Assembly: GCA_003165315.1 (NCBI GenBank)
Contig: PLSX01000229.1
Coordinates: 48,475-93,465 of the forward strand
Direction: 5' to 3'
DNA length: 44,991 nt
DNA from: Acidobacteriota bacterium
Lineage (GTDB): Bacteria > Acidobacteriota > Terriglobia > UBA7540
Of this stretch, positions 18,934 through 26,780 are shown in pieces. The position numbers and the translations under genes are program-made. Within the stretch, counting starts at the first letter, position 1. The number at the start of each line of letters is the position of its first letter. Below the pieces are notes generated by a model. That model had not been told where the DNA came from and did not search any database. It saw only the letters and a list, made by a program, of their open reading frames with translations.

Positions 18934-19167
18934 TTATTGTGCGGGCTTGGGAGCGGGGGGCGGCAGGGTGCGGGCCACAACTTCTGATTGAAACCCGGCC
19001 TTGCGGTGGGCGCCGTCGCAGAACGGTTTGTTTTCCGAATGCCCGCAGCGGCAAAGACCAATCGCCGTCCGGCCCGACAGGTCAAACGTGTTCCCTGCCG
19101 GATCGCAAATTGTGAACTCACCTTCCACCTTGATCGAACCGTTATTGTTGATGGTAATTTTTGCCAA
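18934..19167 (-). CDS. CDGSH iron-sulfur domain protein (TTG start)
   Basis: A 77-residue protein binding a 2Fe-2S cluster. The ligand motif is C39-R-C41-G-H-S-x3-P-x-C50-D-G-A-H54, a full CDGSH signature with three Cys and one His. The start is a TTG at 19167 preceded by a perfect AGGAGG five bases away. No ATG lies upstream in frame near that site. The protein is a single-motif, soluble form without a membrane anchor, unlike mitoNEET. It probably serves in electron or cluster transfer; the partner is unknown. The tail is Pro-rich (LPPPAPKPAQ). Confidence 0.9.
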   Translation of the reverse strand: MAKITINNNGSIKVEGEFTICDPAGNTFDLSGRTAIGLCRCGHSENKPFCDGAHRKAGFQSEVVARTLPPPAPKPAQ

Positions 19168-19320
19168 TCGATCCTCCTTGAGTATGGTGTATTAAGAACT
19201 AACTTCACATAATGCCGCGATGATTTTCACTCGATAGATTGTTGTACAGCGGTACTGGGAACTTTACCCTGTGCCACCTCGCCTGATATCACGCCATGCG
19301 AGTATTACCAGGGTCCCTCT

Positions 19321-19380
19321 GCCAACCGCCTACTCACTTTTGCAAGCTGCCTACTGCCCCCTGCCTGCTGCCTATTATCC
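19321..19380. repeat. Simple repeat of the ctgcctactgcc type
   Basis: Irregular direct repeats such as gctgcctactgccccctgcc and tgcctgctgcctattat are present. They encode the last dozen residues (GSRQGAVGSLQK) of the CopD/HemJ-like gene on the minus strand, which implies the gene's original end was replaced or extended by repeat DNA. Confidence 0.5.
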
Positions 19381-19858
19381 CCGCCTGGTGCCGAGGCGGC
19401 CCGAAGGGCCTGACCAGCGCCAAAATCAGGATGGCAGTGAACACCAGGGCGATGGCTCCGTGCAAGCCCATGCATTCGCCGCGGGTCATTTCAATGGTCC
19501 CTTCCTGGAAGGCGCGGGCGCGAAACGTCACCCTTAGATCCAGCGCGATTAGAATCACCACCAAAAGCAGCTTGGCGTGCAGCCAGTGTTGCCGCAGAAG
19601 GTCGGGATCGTGGCCGATCAGAATGAATCCCGTGATCACCATGATGGCGGCGCCGGGATGCGCCAGGGCCCGCAGAAGCTTCGATTCCAGGCGGCCCAAC
19701 GCGGCGCGCGCCTCCGGCGACTCCTCCAGAGTGTGAAGCGCCAGGATGTGCGTCACCACCAGAAGGCTTCCCAGCCAGAATACCAGGCCAATCATGTGAA
19801 AAACCAATGTCCAGGCTACCATGCAACCTCGCAACCACGGGAGTTTGGGCTGAACCAT
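19334..19858 (-). CDS. CopD / HemJ-like integral membrane protein
   Basis: A 174-residue membrane protein with about four hydrophobic helices: 15-38 (LVFHMIGLVFWLGSLLVVTHIL), about 70-85, about 95-110 and about 132-150. Histidines in helices (FHMIG, VVTHIL, HWLHAK) and the order of segments resemble the HemJ/UPF0093 and CopD superfamily. HemJ members oxidise protoporphyrinogen IX, and CopD members are copper-related. I cannot decide between them from sequence alone, and no haem or copper gene is adjacent. The ATG at 19858 is used; another at 19822 (MVAWTLVFH) is possible. The C-terminus is repeat-derived. Confidence 0.7.
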   Translation of the reverse strand: MVQPKLPWLRGCMVAWTLVFHMIGLVFWLGSLLVVTHILALHTLEESPEARAALGRLESKLLRALAHPGAAIMVITGFILIGHDPDLLRQHWLHAKLLLVVILIALDLRVTFRARAFQEGTIEMTRGECMGLHGAIALVFTAILILALVRPFGPPRHQAGIIGSRQGAVGSLQK

Positions 19859-19965
19859 CCATTATAAGAGACAAGCACCGAGCGCCGTCAAAAAACAGAG
19901 CGGGGACGGTTTGAGCACGCTCCTCTCTGTCTGACGTTGAATCCCCAGGATCGTTCCCGGAGGGT

Positions 19966-19987
19966 CCCATCCTCGGTTGAGGAGGGG
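19966..19987. repeat. REP-like palindrome, copy 2
   Basis: cccatcctcggttgaggagg is an imperfect palindrome that is close to the reverse complement of the element at 6804-6828. It lies in the 269-bp gap between the GH106 and CopD/HemJ-like genes, in which I see no gene. Confidence 0.35.
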
Positions 19988-20127
19988 CGGCGCATTGGCG
20001 CCGGGAGAGGTGCCGATTAAGGTCTCAAGGTATAGCCTCAATCAGAACACTGTCATCGATCGGAGATCGACAATACACCTTAGATTTCTACGTAACAAAG
20101 CAGCAGGTGACCATTGTTGACCGCCAC

Positions 20128-22980
20128 TTATCTGAGGGTGGCTGCCCCTGGGCGTGCGATCAGACGGACGGGACCCATTAACCCCGAAGGTATGGCCTTC
20201 ACCAGATTATTGCCCTGGTCCTGAAACCTTTCGCCATATTTGGCGATCAGTGCGCTGCGGTCCGGCAGGGGGCTTCCCGCCATTTCGTTCACGGCGAGAT
20301 TGCCCACAACAATCCGCAAATCGTTTTCGCCCGCATGGAGGAATGGAGCAATGTCCACTTCGTAAGGAGGATGCCAGATGGTGCCCGCGCGCCGACCATT
20401 CACGTAAACCTCCGCCGCCTCGCGAACCGGTCCGTCAAGCCACGCCTGAAAGTGGGCGTTCTGCTCAACCGGCAGAGGCGTGCCTTCACCCAGGTTCAAA
20501 TCCGCCCTAACGCCCGGCTGGAGGAAGCTCGCAGGGACGAGAATTCTCTTCTGGTACGTCGCACGGCCGGAGTAGAACTTCATGCCCGGGAGGTCCGTCC
20601 ATAAACGCAACGTGTCCATGGAGACCACTTTTCCGGACCCTTCGAAAGTGACATTCCATCCGCGACTGAGGCCGAGCGGCTGCGGCAGTCGTTTGAGAAT
20701 CGGGTCGGGCGTCGTCGTGGCTTGAGCAATCACCGCAGGCCGGTCGTTGAAAACCAGCAGGCGAGAACCGTAAGGCTCAAGGTCGAGCTTCAGAACCGCG
20801 TTGCGATCGGAAGCAGGCAGCGCTTCAGTAACCTCGCCGGTAAAAAGGTCCCACCACTCAGCGTTCTTCCCCTTGATTCTAAACGTCGCCGTACCCTGAA
20901 ACCGCCGATTAGAGGTGTTGGCGATGAAGAAAATGTCCGAATTGTCCATGCGGCGGTGGATGAAGCCGATTTCCCGGGATCGGGGGGAAAACTCCGGGTT
21001 AGGCCGGGAAAGTCCGTTTAATTCGCCCTGAAGCTGCGCCCCCTCCTGGGCAACAAAGTGCCCCGGCGCGGAAGGACCGGCAAAGAGCTCCTTCGAAAGT
21101 CGACCCACTTCCTCACCCTCAAGATCCTGATGGAGGAATCCTGGTGCAAGAGAAGGCACGCGGCGAGTGGCAACCAAAGTTCCACCACTGTGGGCAAACT
21201 CACCCAGCTTCGCCAAGGTCGCGGGAGGAATGCGTTCGATTCCGGGCAGAACCACGATAGAGAAATCCTCATTGGCAAAAGTCAGCTTGCCATCGTGCAC
21301 GCGCCCCTGCTGCGCTAGAGCTTCGTCATCGAAGAAGTCCAAATTGTATCCCGCCTCCAACAGATTGGGCAGAAGATTGGGCCCTAATTGCCGCCAGATG
21401 GCATCCCACAGATTCACATGGCCGGGAGTCAATCGCGCCCATGCGTCATGAGTGGGCAGATAAACCGCGACGTCATTGGCAGGCCGCCCCTGGCGCAACA
21501 TAAAGCTGCCGCGTTGCAGGTAAGCAGCGAGGTCCGGCATGGCGAACCACCAGGGATTATGCGGTCCCAGCGCCCCTGCCGCGTAAAAATGCCAGCCGGG
21601 CTCCTGCACTCCCGGCGGCGAGTATGGGTATCCATGCGCAACGAATTGATTGATGCCCTCCAGAAAGTACTCATCAGCGGTGGCCTTGAAATCGAGCGGT
21701 GTGGCGCGGAAAGGAAGCCAATGGATCCACGTCCACGCCTCGGCGGAGATCACCGGCGCGCCATAAAGATGCCCGGCCGAAGACGCCCAACGCGAGGCGG
21801 TAAAGTGGTTCCAGTGGCCCGCCTCATCGCCCTGCTCGCCCTCAGGAAGGTCCACGAAGCGATAACTGGAAAGCTGCGCCGGCGGTTCGCCGTAAGCTTG
21901 CACTCTGGCCAGCACGTGATGCGCGCGGCACCATAACTGGTAGGGCTGAAGGAAGTTCTGGTCCAAAAGCTCGGTGAGCGTTAGCCCCCAATCATGCCGC
22001 ACGGCCGCCGTTTGCGATCCATCGTCGGATATCAACGCGGGCAGATGGGGCGTCAGATCGTAACCGCGCCGGGTTTGGAATTCTTTCAGGAAATCCGTTG
22101 TCCAGTCTGAGCCCACCACTTCCAGGCTGTCACAAAACATGGCGCGAATTTTTCCCTCGCCCGCAACCAACAGAGGCGCTCCGACGGCATCCAGATGCCT
22201 TCGCATTGCCGCGGGATTGTAGTGGTCAAGCACATTTCCTTCCGCCCCCAGCGCGGCGCGCTTCACTTGCTGTCCCGTCAACCCTGCCTCAAAGATCAGC
22301 AGCACGCGTGGGCCGGTGGAAGATGAAGTTAGCGGGAGACTTCCGTTTGCGAGAGGCATGATCAATTGCGCGGAACTTGCGTCGAAGTGCGTTCCGTCCC
22401 CGGATGCCACAAATGCCGCGAGAAATCGTTGGCCTTTTTGAAGGGCTGGAGCTTGAATCGTTTTCGTACCTGACGTGATGGGAATGCGAAGGCAAAGTAA
22501 ATTCTGGGCGGCGAGTTCCGGCGTGATGTGCGAACCACCAAAGGGCCATCCGCTGCCCATGGTCATATCCATGCGCAGGCCAAGTGATTTCGCCGTCTGC
22601 GCCGTTAGGCTGACTGCGGCAAGAAATTCCGGTGAGAGGTAGGTAAGATTGAGAAGTCCTTTGCCAGGATCGTCAAGCGTCAAGGGATATACCGGCTGCA
22701 CTTCAACTCCGCCGATGCCCGCATCTTTCATCGCGCGCAATTCGCGGTCAAGCTCTTCCCCGGTCACAGTCGGTCCAAACCACCACCAGCGCACCATGAT
22801 CTTCGCGTCATCGGGGGGATTGCGAAAGTCCTTCTGAAGGACCGTGATTTCGAGATCACCCGTGGGCGCTGAAACGCCAAATGCTGCCCTGCCCATTCCC
22901 ACCCGGCAAAGCCTGGCCCCCGCGAGAACGAGCAGGACCAACACGAGAAGCACTATCCGTTTCCGATTTCGGAGTTGCAT
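20128..22980 (-). CDS. Secreted glycoside hydrolase, GH106 (alpha-L-rhamnosidase) type
   Basis: A 950-residue exported enzyme. The ATG at 22980 has AAAGG five bases ahead and is followed by a hydrophobic signal or anchor (RIVLLVLVLLVLAGARL). An ATG 12 codons upstream lacks a ribosome site. After the signal comes FRNPPDDAKIMVRWWWFG and ELRAMKDAGIGGVEVQPVYP, the characteristic opening of GH106 catalytic domains. RMDMTMGSGWPFGG and a SAEAWTW segment with a candidate catalytic Glu follow. The C-terminal third contains beta-sandwich sequence (for example AEVYVNGRRAGTIWHPPYEVDI), as in the jelly-roll domains of such enzymes. It should release terminal rhamnose from plant-type polysaccharides in the periplasm or outside. 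It lies downstream of the GH29 gene. Confidence 0.88.
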   Translation of the reverse strand: MQLRNRKRIVLLVLVLLVLAGARLCRVGMGRAAFGVSAPTGDLEITVLQKDFRNPPDDAKIMVRWWWFGPTVTGEELDRELRAMKDAGIGGVEVQPVYPLTLDDPGKGLLNLTYLSPEFLAAVSLTAQTAKSLGLRMDMTMGSGWPFGGSHITPELAAQNLLCLRIPITSGTKTIQAPALQKGQRFLAAFVASGDGTHFDASSAQLIMPLANGSLPLTSSSTGPRVLLIFEAGLTGQQVKRAALGAEGNVLDHYNPAAMRRHLDAVGAPLLVAGEGKIRAMFCDSLEVVGSDWTTDFLKEFQTRRGYDLTPHLPALISDDGSQTAAVRHDWGLTLTELLDQNFLQPYQLWCRAHHVLARVQAYGEPPAQLSSYRFVDLPEGEQGDEAGHWNHFTASRWASSAGHLYGAPVISAEAWTWIHWLPFRATPLDFKATADEYFLEGINQFVAHGYPYSPPGVQEPGWHFYAAGALGPHNPWWFAMPDLAAYLQRGSFMLRQGRPANDVAVYLPTHDAWARLTPGHVNLWDAIWRQLGPNLLPNLLEAGYNLDFFDDEALAQQGRVHDGKLTFANEDFSIVVLPGIERIPPATLAKLGEFAHSGGTLVATRRVPSLAPGFLHQDLEGEEVGRLSKELFAGPSAPGHFVAQEGAQLQGELNGLSRPNPEFSPRSREIGFIHRRMDNSDIFFIANTSNRRFQGTATFRIKGKNAEWWDLFTGEVTEALPASDRNAVLKLDLEPYGSRLLVFNDRPAVIAQATTTPDPILKRLPQPLGLSRGWNVTFEGSGKVVSMDTLRLWTDLPGMKFYSGRATYQKRILVPASFLQPGVRADLNLGEGTPLPVEQNAHFQAWLDGPVREAAEVYVNGRRAGTIWHPPYEVDIAPFLHAGENDLRIVVGNLAVNEMAGSPLPDRSALIAKYGERFQDQGNNLVKAIPSGLMGPVRLIARPGAATLR

Positions 22981-23165
22981 GGTGACCTTTTCCCGAGGGC
23001 CGTTCTTCTGGAGCATGCAAAGTCCAGCCCTTCCAGCAATTCTCTCCTACGTCAGAATCGGAAGTCTTGACGATATCTGCTTTGCGTTCTCGGAGGTGGA
23101 TAAGTAAACGCCTACGTAGCGAAATCTAAGAGGGTCTGGCTATATGCTGCGTTCCGCCTACTGCA

Positions 23166-24584
23166 CTAGATTCCCACTTGCTCGCGCTTGCGCAATTTGC
23201 GTACGTCGTTGTGGTCAATGACAGGTTCCGCATCGCACTCAATTGCAATCACCGTCACCGGGCTGTCGGGTGCATTGATAGGCAGCCCAGTGAATCTGAC
23301 GTATTGATCGCCCTGTTCAAAAGCCACAGGCTTGCCGGAAGCGAACAGCCGCGCGGACTGCACTTTGGCACGCAAGCCACCAATGGCCACCACGCTTTGC
23401 GGCCGGAAGAACTCCAGCCAGTTTGCCGCCGGCGTATTTCCCGGCCAGTGGTAGATATGCATGTAAAGGGTATTGCCTCGACGCGTATAGTTCGCGTAAA
23501 TGTGCTCTTTGGAATCACAGACGTCCGTCGCGTAAATCGATGAACCGTTCTTATCCAGCCACTCACCGACCTCCGTCAGGACGCGAACCGATTCCTCGGG
23601 AATCGACCCATCGGGCTTGGGGCCAATATTTAAGAGATAATTTCCAGCATCGTGGGCACAAGTTACAAGATTGCGGACGATGGTCTCCGGGGATTTCCAA
23701 TTGTTATCGGCCTTGTGGTATCCCCAGCTTTCGTTCAGGGTCATACAGGTTTCCCAGGCCCGGCCACCCTTAGCGGGATTGATTTCCTGCTCCGGCGTCG
23801 AGTAGTCCCCTGGCAAGCCGTTCCGGTTGTTGACGATGATATCCGGCTGCAACTCAAACACCATCTTATTCATTTTCTCGGATTCCCATTGTTCCGCGCT
23901 GAGCGGCCAATCGACGTCATACCAAAGCACATCAATCTTTCCGTATTGCGTCAGGAGTTCGCGAATTAATCCATGCGTGTATTCCACAAAACGTACGCGC
24001 GCCGCCTCATCTGTAAGGCAGCGGGCGCCATCAGGGTGATGCCAGTCCATCAGGGAGTAATAAAACCCCACGCGCAAACCCTCGGCGCGGGCGGCTTCCA
24101 CATATTCCGCCACCAGATCGCGGTCGCACGCCTGTTTGGGAGCGCAATAGTTGGTAAGTTTCGTTTCAAAATTGCAGAAACCCTCATGGTGCTTGGTCGT
24201 CATCACCATGTACTTTTGCCCGGCGCGCTTGGCGAGTTGGGCCCACTCGCGCGCGGCATGAGGCCGGGGGTTAAAATGCCTGGCCAATTGCTGGTACTGG
24301 GCCACAGGTATTCCCTCCAACTCCATGGCCCACTCATGCTGGCCGATGAGGGAGTAAAGGCCGAAGTGAATAAACATTCCAAATCGAGCTTCGTGCCACC
24401 ACTTCATTCGCCGCTCGCGATCGGCAATCTGCGCCGGGCTCTCTTTCGCCACATCCGAGGGCGCTGCCCTCAACGTTGAATTGTTTCCCCAGGACATCAT
24501 CCCCGCCGCCGAACCTGCAAGTGCGGTGGCGCCTGTCCCCATCAGCCGCAAGTGATCACGCCTCGACATCTTTGGTGGTCTCAT
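23166..24584 (-). CDS. Secreted alpha-L-fucosidase, GH29
   Basis: A 472-residue retaining glycosidase. The start ATG (24584) has AAGGAG nine bases ahead. The N-terminus MSRRDHLRLMGTGATALAGS is a twin-arginine (RR 8-9) export signal, so the enzyme is probably folded before export to the periplasm. The core shows WWHEARFGMFIHFGLYS (62-78), TTKHHEGF (129-136), GFYYSLMDWHHP and KIDVLWYDVDWP. Asp223 in WYD is at the position of the GH29 nucleophile. LLNIGPKPDGSIP is another strong family motif. The C-terminal part is a beta-sandwich. It sits between the GH106 gene and an unrecognised secreted protein, suggesting joint removal of fucose and rhamnose. Confidence 0.95.
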   Translation of the reverse strand: MRPPKMSRRDHLRLMGTGATALAGSAAGMMSWGNNSTLRAAPSDVAKESPAQIADRERRMKWWHEARFGMFIHFGLYSLIGQHEWAMELEGIPVAQYQQLARHFNPRPHAAREWAQLAKRAGQKYMVMTTKHHEGFCNFETKLTNYCAPKQACDRDLVAEYVEAARAEGLRVGFYYSLMDWHHPDGARCLTDEAARVRFVEYTHGLIRELLTQYGKIDVLWYDVDWPLSAEQWESEKMNKMVFELQPDIIVNNRNGLPGDYSTPEQEINPAKGGRAWETCMTLNESWGYHKADNNWKSPETIVRNLVTCAHDAGNYLLNIGPKPDGSIPEESVRVLTEVGEWLDKNGSSIYATDVCDSKEHIYANYTRRGNTLYMHIYHWPGNTPAANWLEFFRPQSVVAIGGLRAKVQSARLFASGKPVAFEQGDQYVRFTGLPINAPDSPVTVIAIECDAEPVIDHNDVRKLRKREQVGI

Positions 24585-24716
24585 GGAATTTCACTCCTTG
24601 GTTTTGATTGGATGTAGTGTGGTCATGAAACACTTCACCCAAAATGTTAGCCGCTCATCGTGGTGTCAAGAAAATACGCCATCTTGCGGCGCGGTTCAAA
24701 CTATTTAGTAATCGGG

Positions 24717-25910
24717 TCAGGGTTTATAGATATGGACATCGCAGCCGGGAGCATCAATTTCCATGATCCACCGCCCCACCCACTCGCGCCAGAGGTCGAT
24801 AACACGAAGGGTCGCCACGGTTTCACCCCGCGCCGGGATCAGTGGGATAACTCCTTCGGCAAACACTTTGCCCCCCAAGTCAGGCAGATTACGCAGCCGA
24901 ACCGTGACGTTTCGAGCATCCGTGTCGCCGAGATTGATAATGTAGGGCCGCATGACCATCGGCTCACCCAATCCGTTTCCATCCTCCTTAAAGTTGGGCT
25001 CAACAAAGCTGGGAGAGGCCACGAGCGTGGGTTTTTCATAGCGGCGGGAGAAAGTTCGGGCAATTTCGCGAACTTCGGGTGGCACCCCCGAACCGTTGGT
25101 GGGAAGTTGGAAGTAATGAGTGCACAGGGCGTCAGCACTTGCGAGTAATTCGGGTGTGCCGCCGAAAAATCCCACGCCTGGCGATTCCGGAGCAATCAAG
25201 CGAACGAAGCGAATCTGCTGTTCGAGCTCCTCTTTCGTTTCCGCCCAGTCCTCGCCGGGATTGCCGCCTTTTCCCACGCCAAGAATGACAATCGTTTTCG
25301 GCAGGATGCCATACCTTCGCGCCGACCACACCTGGCTGGCAATCCACCAATAATTTTGCTGGTTGTGAACGTAGCTTTCAAACATGACAAGGTCCGCAAC
25401 GTCACGGTAGGTCTCAGCTAAAACCTGAGGGATGGGCCCCCGCATTTCATAGACCAGCAGAGACAGGTCTGGTTTCTTGACCTTTGCCTGTCGGAGAATT
25501 TGTGCGGCTTTCTGATCCATCAATCCGCCGTAATCGAACCCGAACTCATCGACCATCACAATCGGCCGGGGATTCCCGCCATAGTCTTGTCCCGTAAGGT
25601 TCGCCACAGCCTTGTCCAGGGGTGACCGCAAAAGGTCGAACCACGTGTGACCGACCCCCGTCACCACGCCTTTGGGTTGCCAATATTTCCAGTCGCCGAC
25701 GCCTACCGGCCCAACGAGCGTGGCGGAATGCAGTTGTCTGACATCGAAGTCTCTCGTGGGGCTGTAAGTGAAGGCAATTACCTTGTTGAGCCCTAGGACC
25801 TTGATCTTGGCGTGGCGGGCGGCGAGAAGACGAACGCATTGCAGGCCGCCAACCACAGCCAACACAAGAGCCGCGGTTACGATTCGATGAATCGTGAATG
25901 CTTTCCTCAT
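24717..25910 (-). CDS. Secreted protein of unknown family, possible TIM-barrel glycosidase
   Basis: A 397-residue protein that I do not recognise. The ATG at 25910 follows AGGCAGGA and begins a signal peptide (FTIHRIVTAALVLAVVGGL). The open frame could start six codons earlier. The middle alternates hydrophobic beta strands with helices and ends strands with acidic residues: PIVMVDEFGFDYGG, LSLLVYEMRGP, DLVMFESYVHNQQNYWW and TIVILGVGKGG. This is the pattern of a glycosidase-like barrel with candidate acids in VDEFG and MFESY. The last 110 residues (PTLVASPSF, PYIINLGDTDARNVTVRLRNLP) look like a beta-sandwich of the CARDB type. Its place directly upstream of GH29 and GH106 genes on the same strand supports a role in glycan breakdown. 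The assignment is inference. Confidence 0.75.
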   Translation of the reverse strand: MRKAFTIHRIVTAALVLAVVGGLQCVRLLAARHAKIKVLGLNKVIAFTYSPTRDFDVRQLHSATLVGPVGVGDWKYWQPKGVVTGVGHTWFDLLRSPLDKAVANLTGQDYGGNPRPIVMVDEFGFDYGGLMDQKAAQILRQAKVKKPDLSLLVYEMRGPIPQVLAETYRDVADLVMFESYVHNQQNYWWIASQVWSARRYGILPKTIVILGVGKGGNPGEDWAETKEELEQQIRFVRLIAPESPGVGFFGGTPELLASADALCTHYFQLPTNGSGVPPEVREIARTFSRRYEKPTLVASPSFVEPNFKEDGNGLGEPMVMRPYIINLGDTDARNVTVRLRNLPDLGGKVFAEGVIPLIPARGETVATLRVIDLWREWVGRWIMEIDAPGCDVHIYKP

Positions 25911-26130
25911 GCTTATTCCTGCCTTCAACGGGGGAGTAATTCAAGTCTCCATTTTGGCCCGTCAGAACAGGAATGTCTACGGAGGTTTGGAAATGGTTCG
26001 CAATGTGGAAGGAAATCGATTGATGGCGCCGCCATGATATTCCCAGACTGCAATAAATTTCGTGGCTGGATGACGCAGGCCTTCCACTGTTGGGCTGAAC
26101 TCGTGGTAGCATGAACTTTGCACCCGCTGT

Positions 26131-26219
26131 GCGGGGGTGGCGGAACTGGTAGACGCAAGGGACTTAAAATCCCTCGGTCCGCAAGGACTGTGCGGGTTCG
26201 ATTCCCGCCCTCCGCACCA
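26131..26219 (+). tRNA. tRNA-Leu (anticodon UAA)
   Basis: An 89-nt gene with CCA encoded. The acceptor stem GCGGGGG pairs with CCTCCGC (one G-U), followed by A and CCA. The D-arm segment is tggcggaactggtagacgca, typical of leucine tRNAs. The anticodon stem-loop is AGGGA-CTTAAAA-TCCCT with anticodon TAA at 26165-26167. A long variable arm (cggtccgcaaggactg) confirms class II. The T-arm reads GCGGGTTCGATTCCCGC. It reads UUA codons and stands alone. Confidence 0.98.
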
Positions 26220-26465
26220 TATCCTTAGTTCTTTATTTTCAGTTTTCATTTGTTCGTCGGAAGCGCTAGCCCCATGATTTTGTGGGGCTGTGAGCCGGGC
26301 CGCAGTATTTCTCCCCTCCCGCAAACTCATTAGGACGCGCAGGGAGCAGCTTGTGTGTATGGGGCGGCAGCGAATTTCGGCACTTCCCCATGCCCCACGC
26401 GTTGTTGCCACAGGAATATCAAATTTGGAAGGTCTGGGTAGTCAAAGGACTGGCTACAAGAAAAA

Positions 26466-26487
26466 GGCCCGCTTGGGGGAGCGGGCC
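26466..26487 (-). terminator. Intrinsic terminator of the lysine-rich micro-gene
   Basis: On the minus strand ggcccgct and agcgggcc form an eight-pair GC-rich stem (arms 26487-26480 and 26473-26466) with a six-base loop. It is followed by TTTTT (26465-26461). It lies 31 bp after the stop of the 12-codon gene. Confidence 0.8.
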
Positions 26488-26518
26488 TGGGGAAAGGAGG
26501 AAACCTAAAATCTGTTCG

Positions 26519-26557
26519 TTACCTCTTCTTTTTCTTTGCTTTCTTCTTTGCTGCCAT
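26519..26557 (-). CDS. Lysine-rich 12-residue micropeptide
   Basis: ATG at 26557, stop TAA at 26521-26519; the product is MAAKKKAKKKKR, with eight Lys and one Arg in twelve residues. The ribosome site AGGAGG (26570-26565) ends seven bases before the ATG. A promoter candidate, a palindrome in the leader, this start and an intrinsic terminator follow one another within 206 bp, so the unit looks complete. Such a basic peptide could bind nucleic acid or ribosomes, as Lys/Ala-rich histone-like tails do, or act as a leader peptide sensing lysine or alanine supply. It could also be the coding part of a dual-function small RNA. None of these is shown. It is the only coding candidate between the tRNA and the transglycosylase. 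Confidence 0.6.
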   Translation of the reverse strand: MAAKKKAKKKKR

Positions 26558-26602
26558 ATCTGCCCCTCCTTCTTTGCTGAAATCTCGATTCGCATGCACG
26601 CA

Positions 26603-26617
26603 ACCACAATTTGTGGT
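26603..26617. promoter_or_regulatory. Perfect palindrome in the micro-gene leader, operator candidate
   Basis: accacaatttgtggt has seven-base arms around a single central base with no mismatch. It lies about 13-27 bases after the predicted transcription start and 33 bases before the ribosome site. It could be a dimeric repressor site or form a small hairpin in the leader RNA. Confidence 0.5.
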
Positions 26618-26637
26618 CACGCAATTCATTACCACTA

Positions 26638-26666
26638 TATGTAGTAGGCTTTACATTTCATGTCAA
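26638..26666 (-). promoter_or_regulatory. Promoter candidate of the micro-gene
   Basis: On the minus strand a perfect TTGACA (26666-26661) is followed after 17 bp by TACATA (26643-26638). The -35 and spacing are ideal, while the -10 is weak (three of six). A TATAGT is nearby but at too long a spacing. Confidence 0.5.
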
Positions 26667-26780
26667 GACAAATCTTACAATGAACGGTTTTTATCAAAAA
26701 GTTTGGGAATTCGTCCTGAATTCGGCAGGAGGATTGTTACTTGGAATGCTGATGTAGGTTGATGGAAACGAGCCTTTGGC

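Noticed and set aside
26268..26289. Hairpin agcccca...tggggct after tRNA-Leu as a terminator
   Set aside because: A seven-pair stem exists but no T-tract follows on either strand, so termination is not supported.
26419..26607. A 62-codon minus-strand frame overlapping the micro-gene
   Set aside because: It starts without a ribosome site, runs through the terminator stem and is out of frame with the AGGAGG-ATG pair at 26570-26555.
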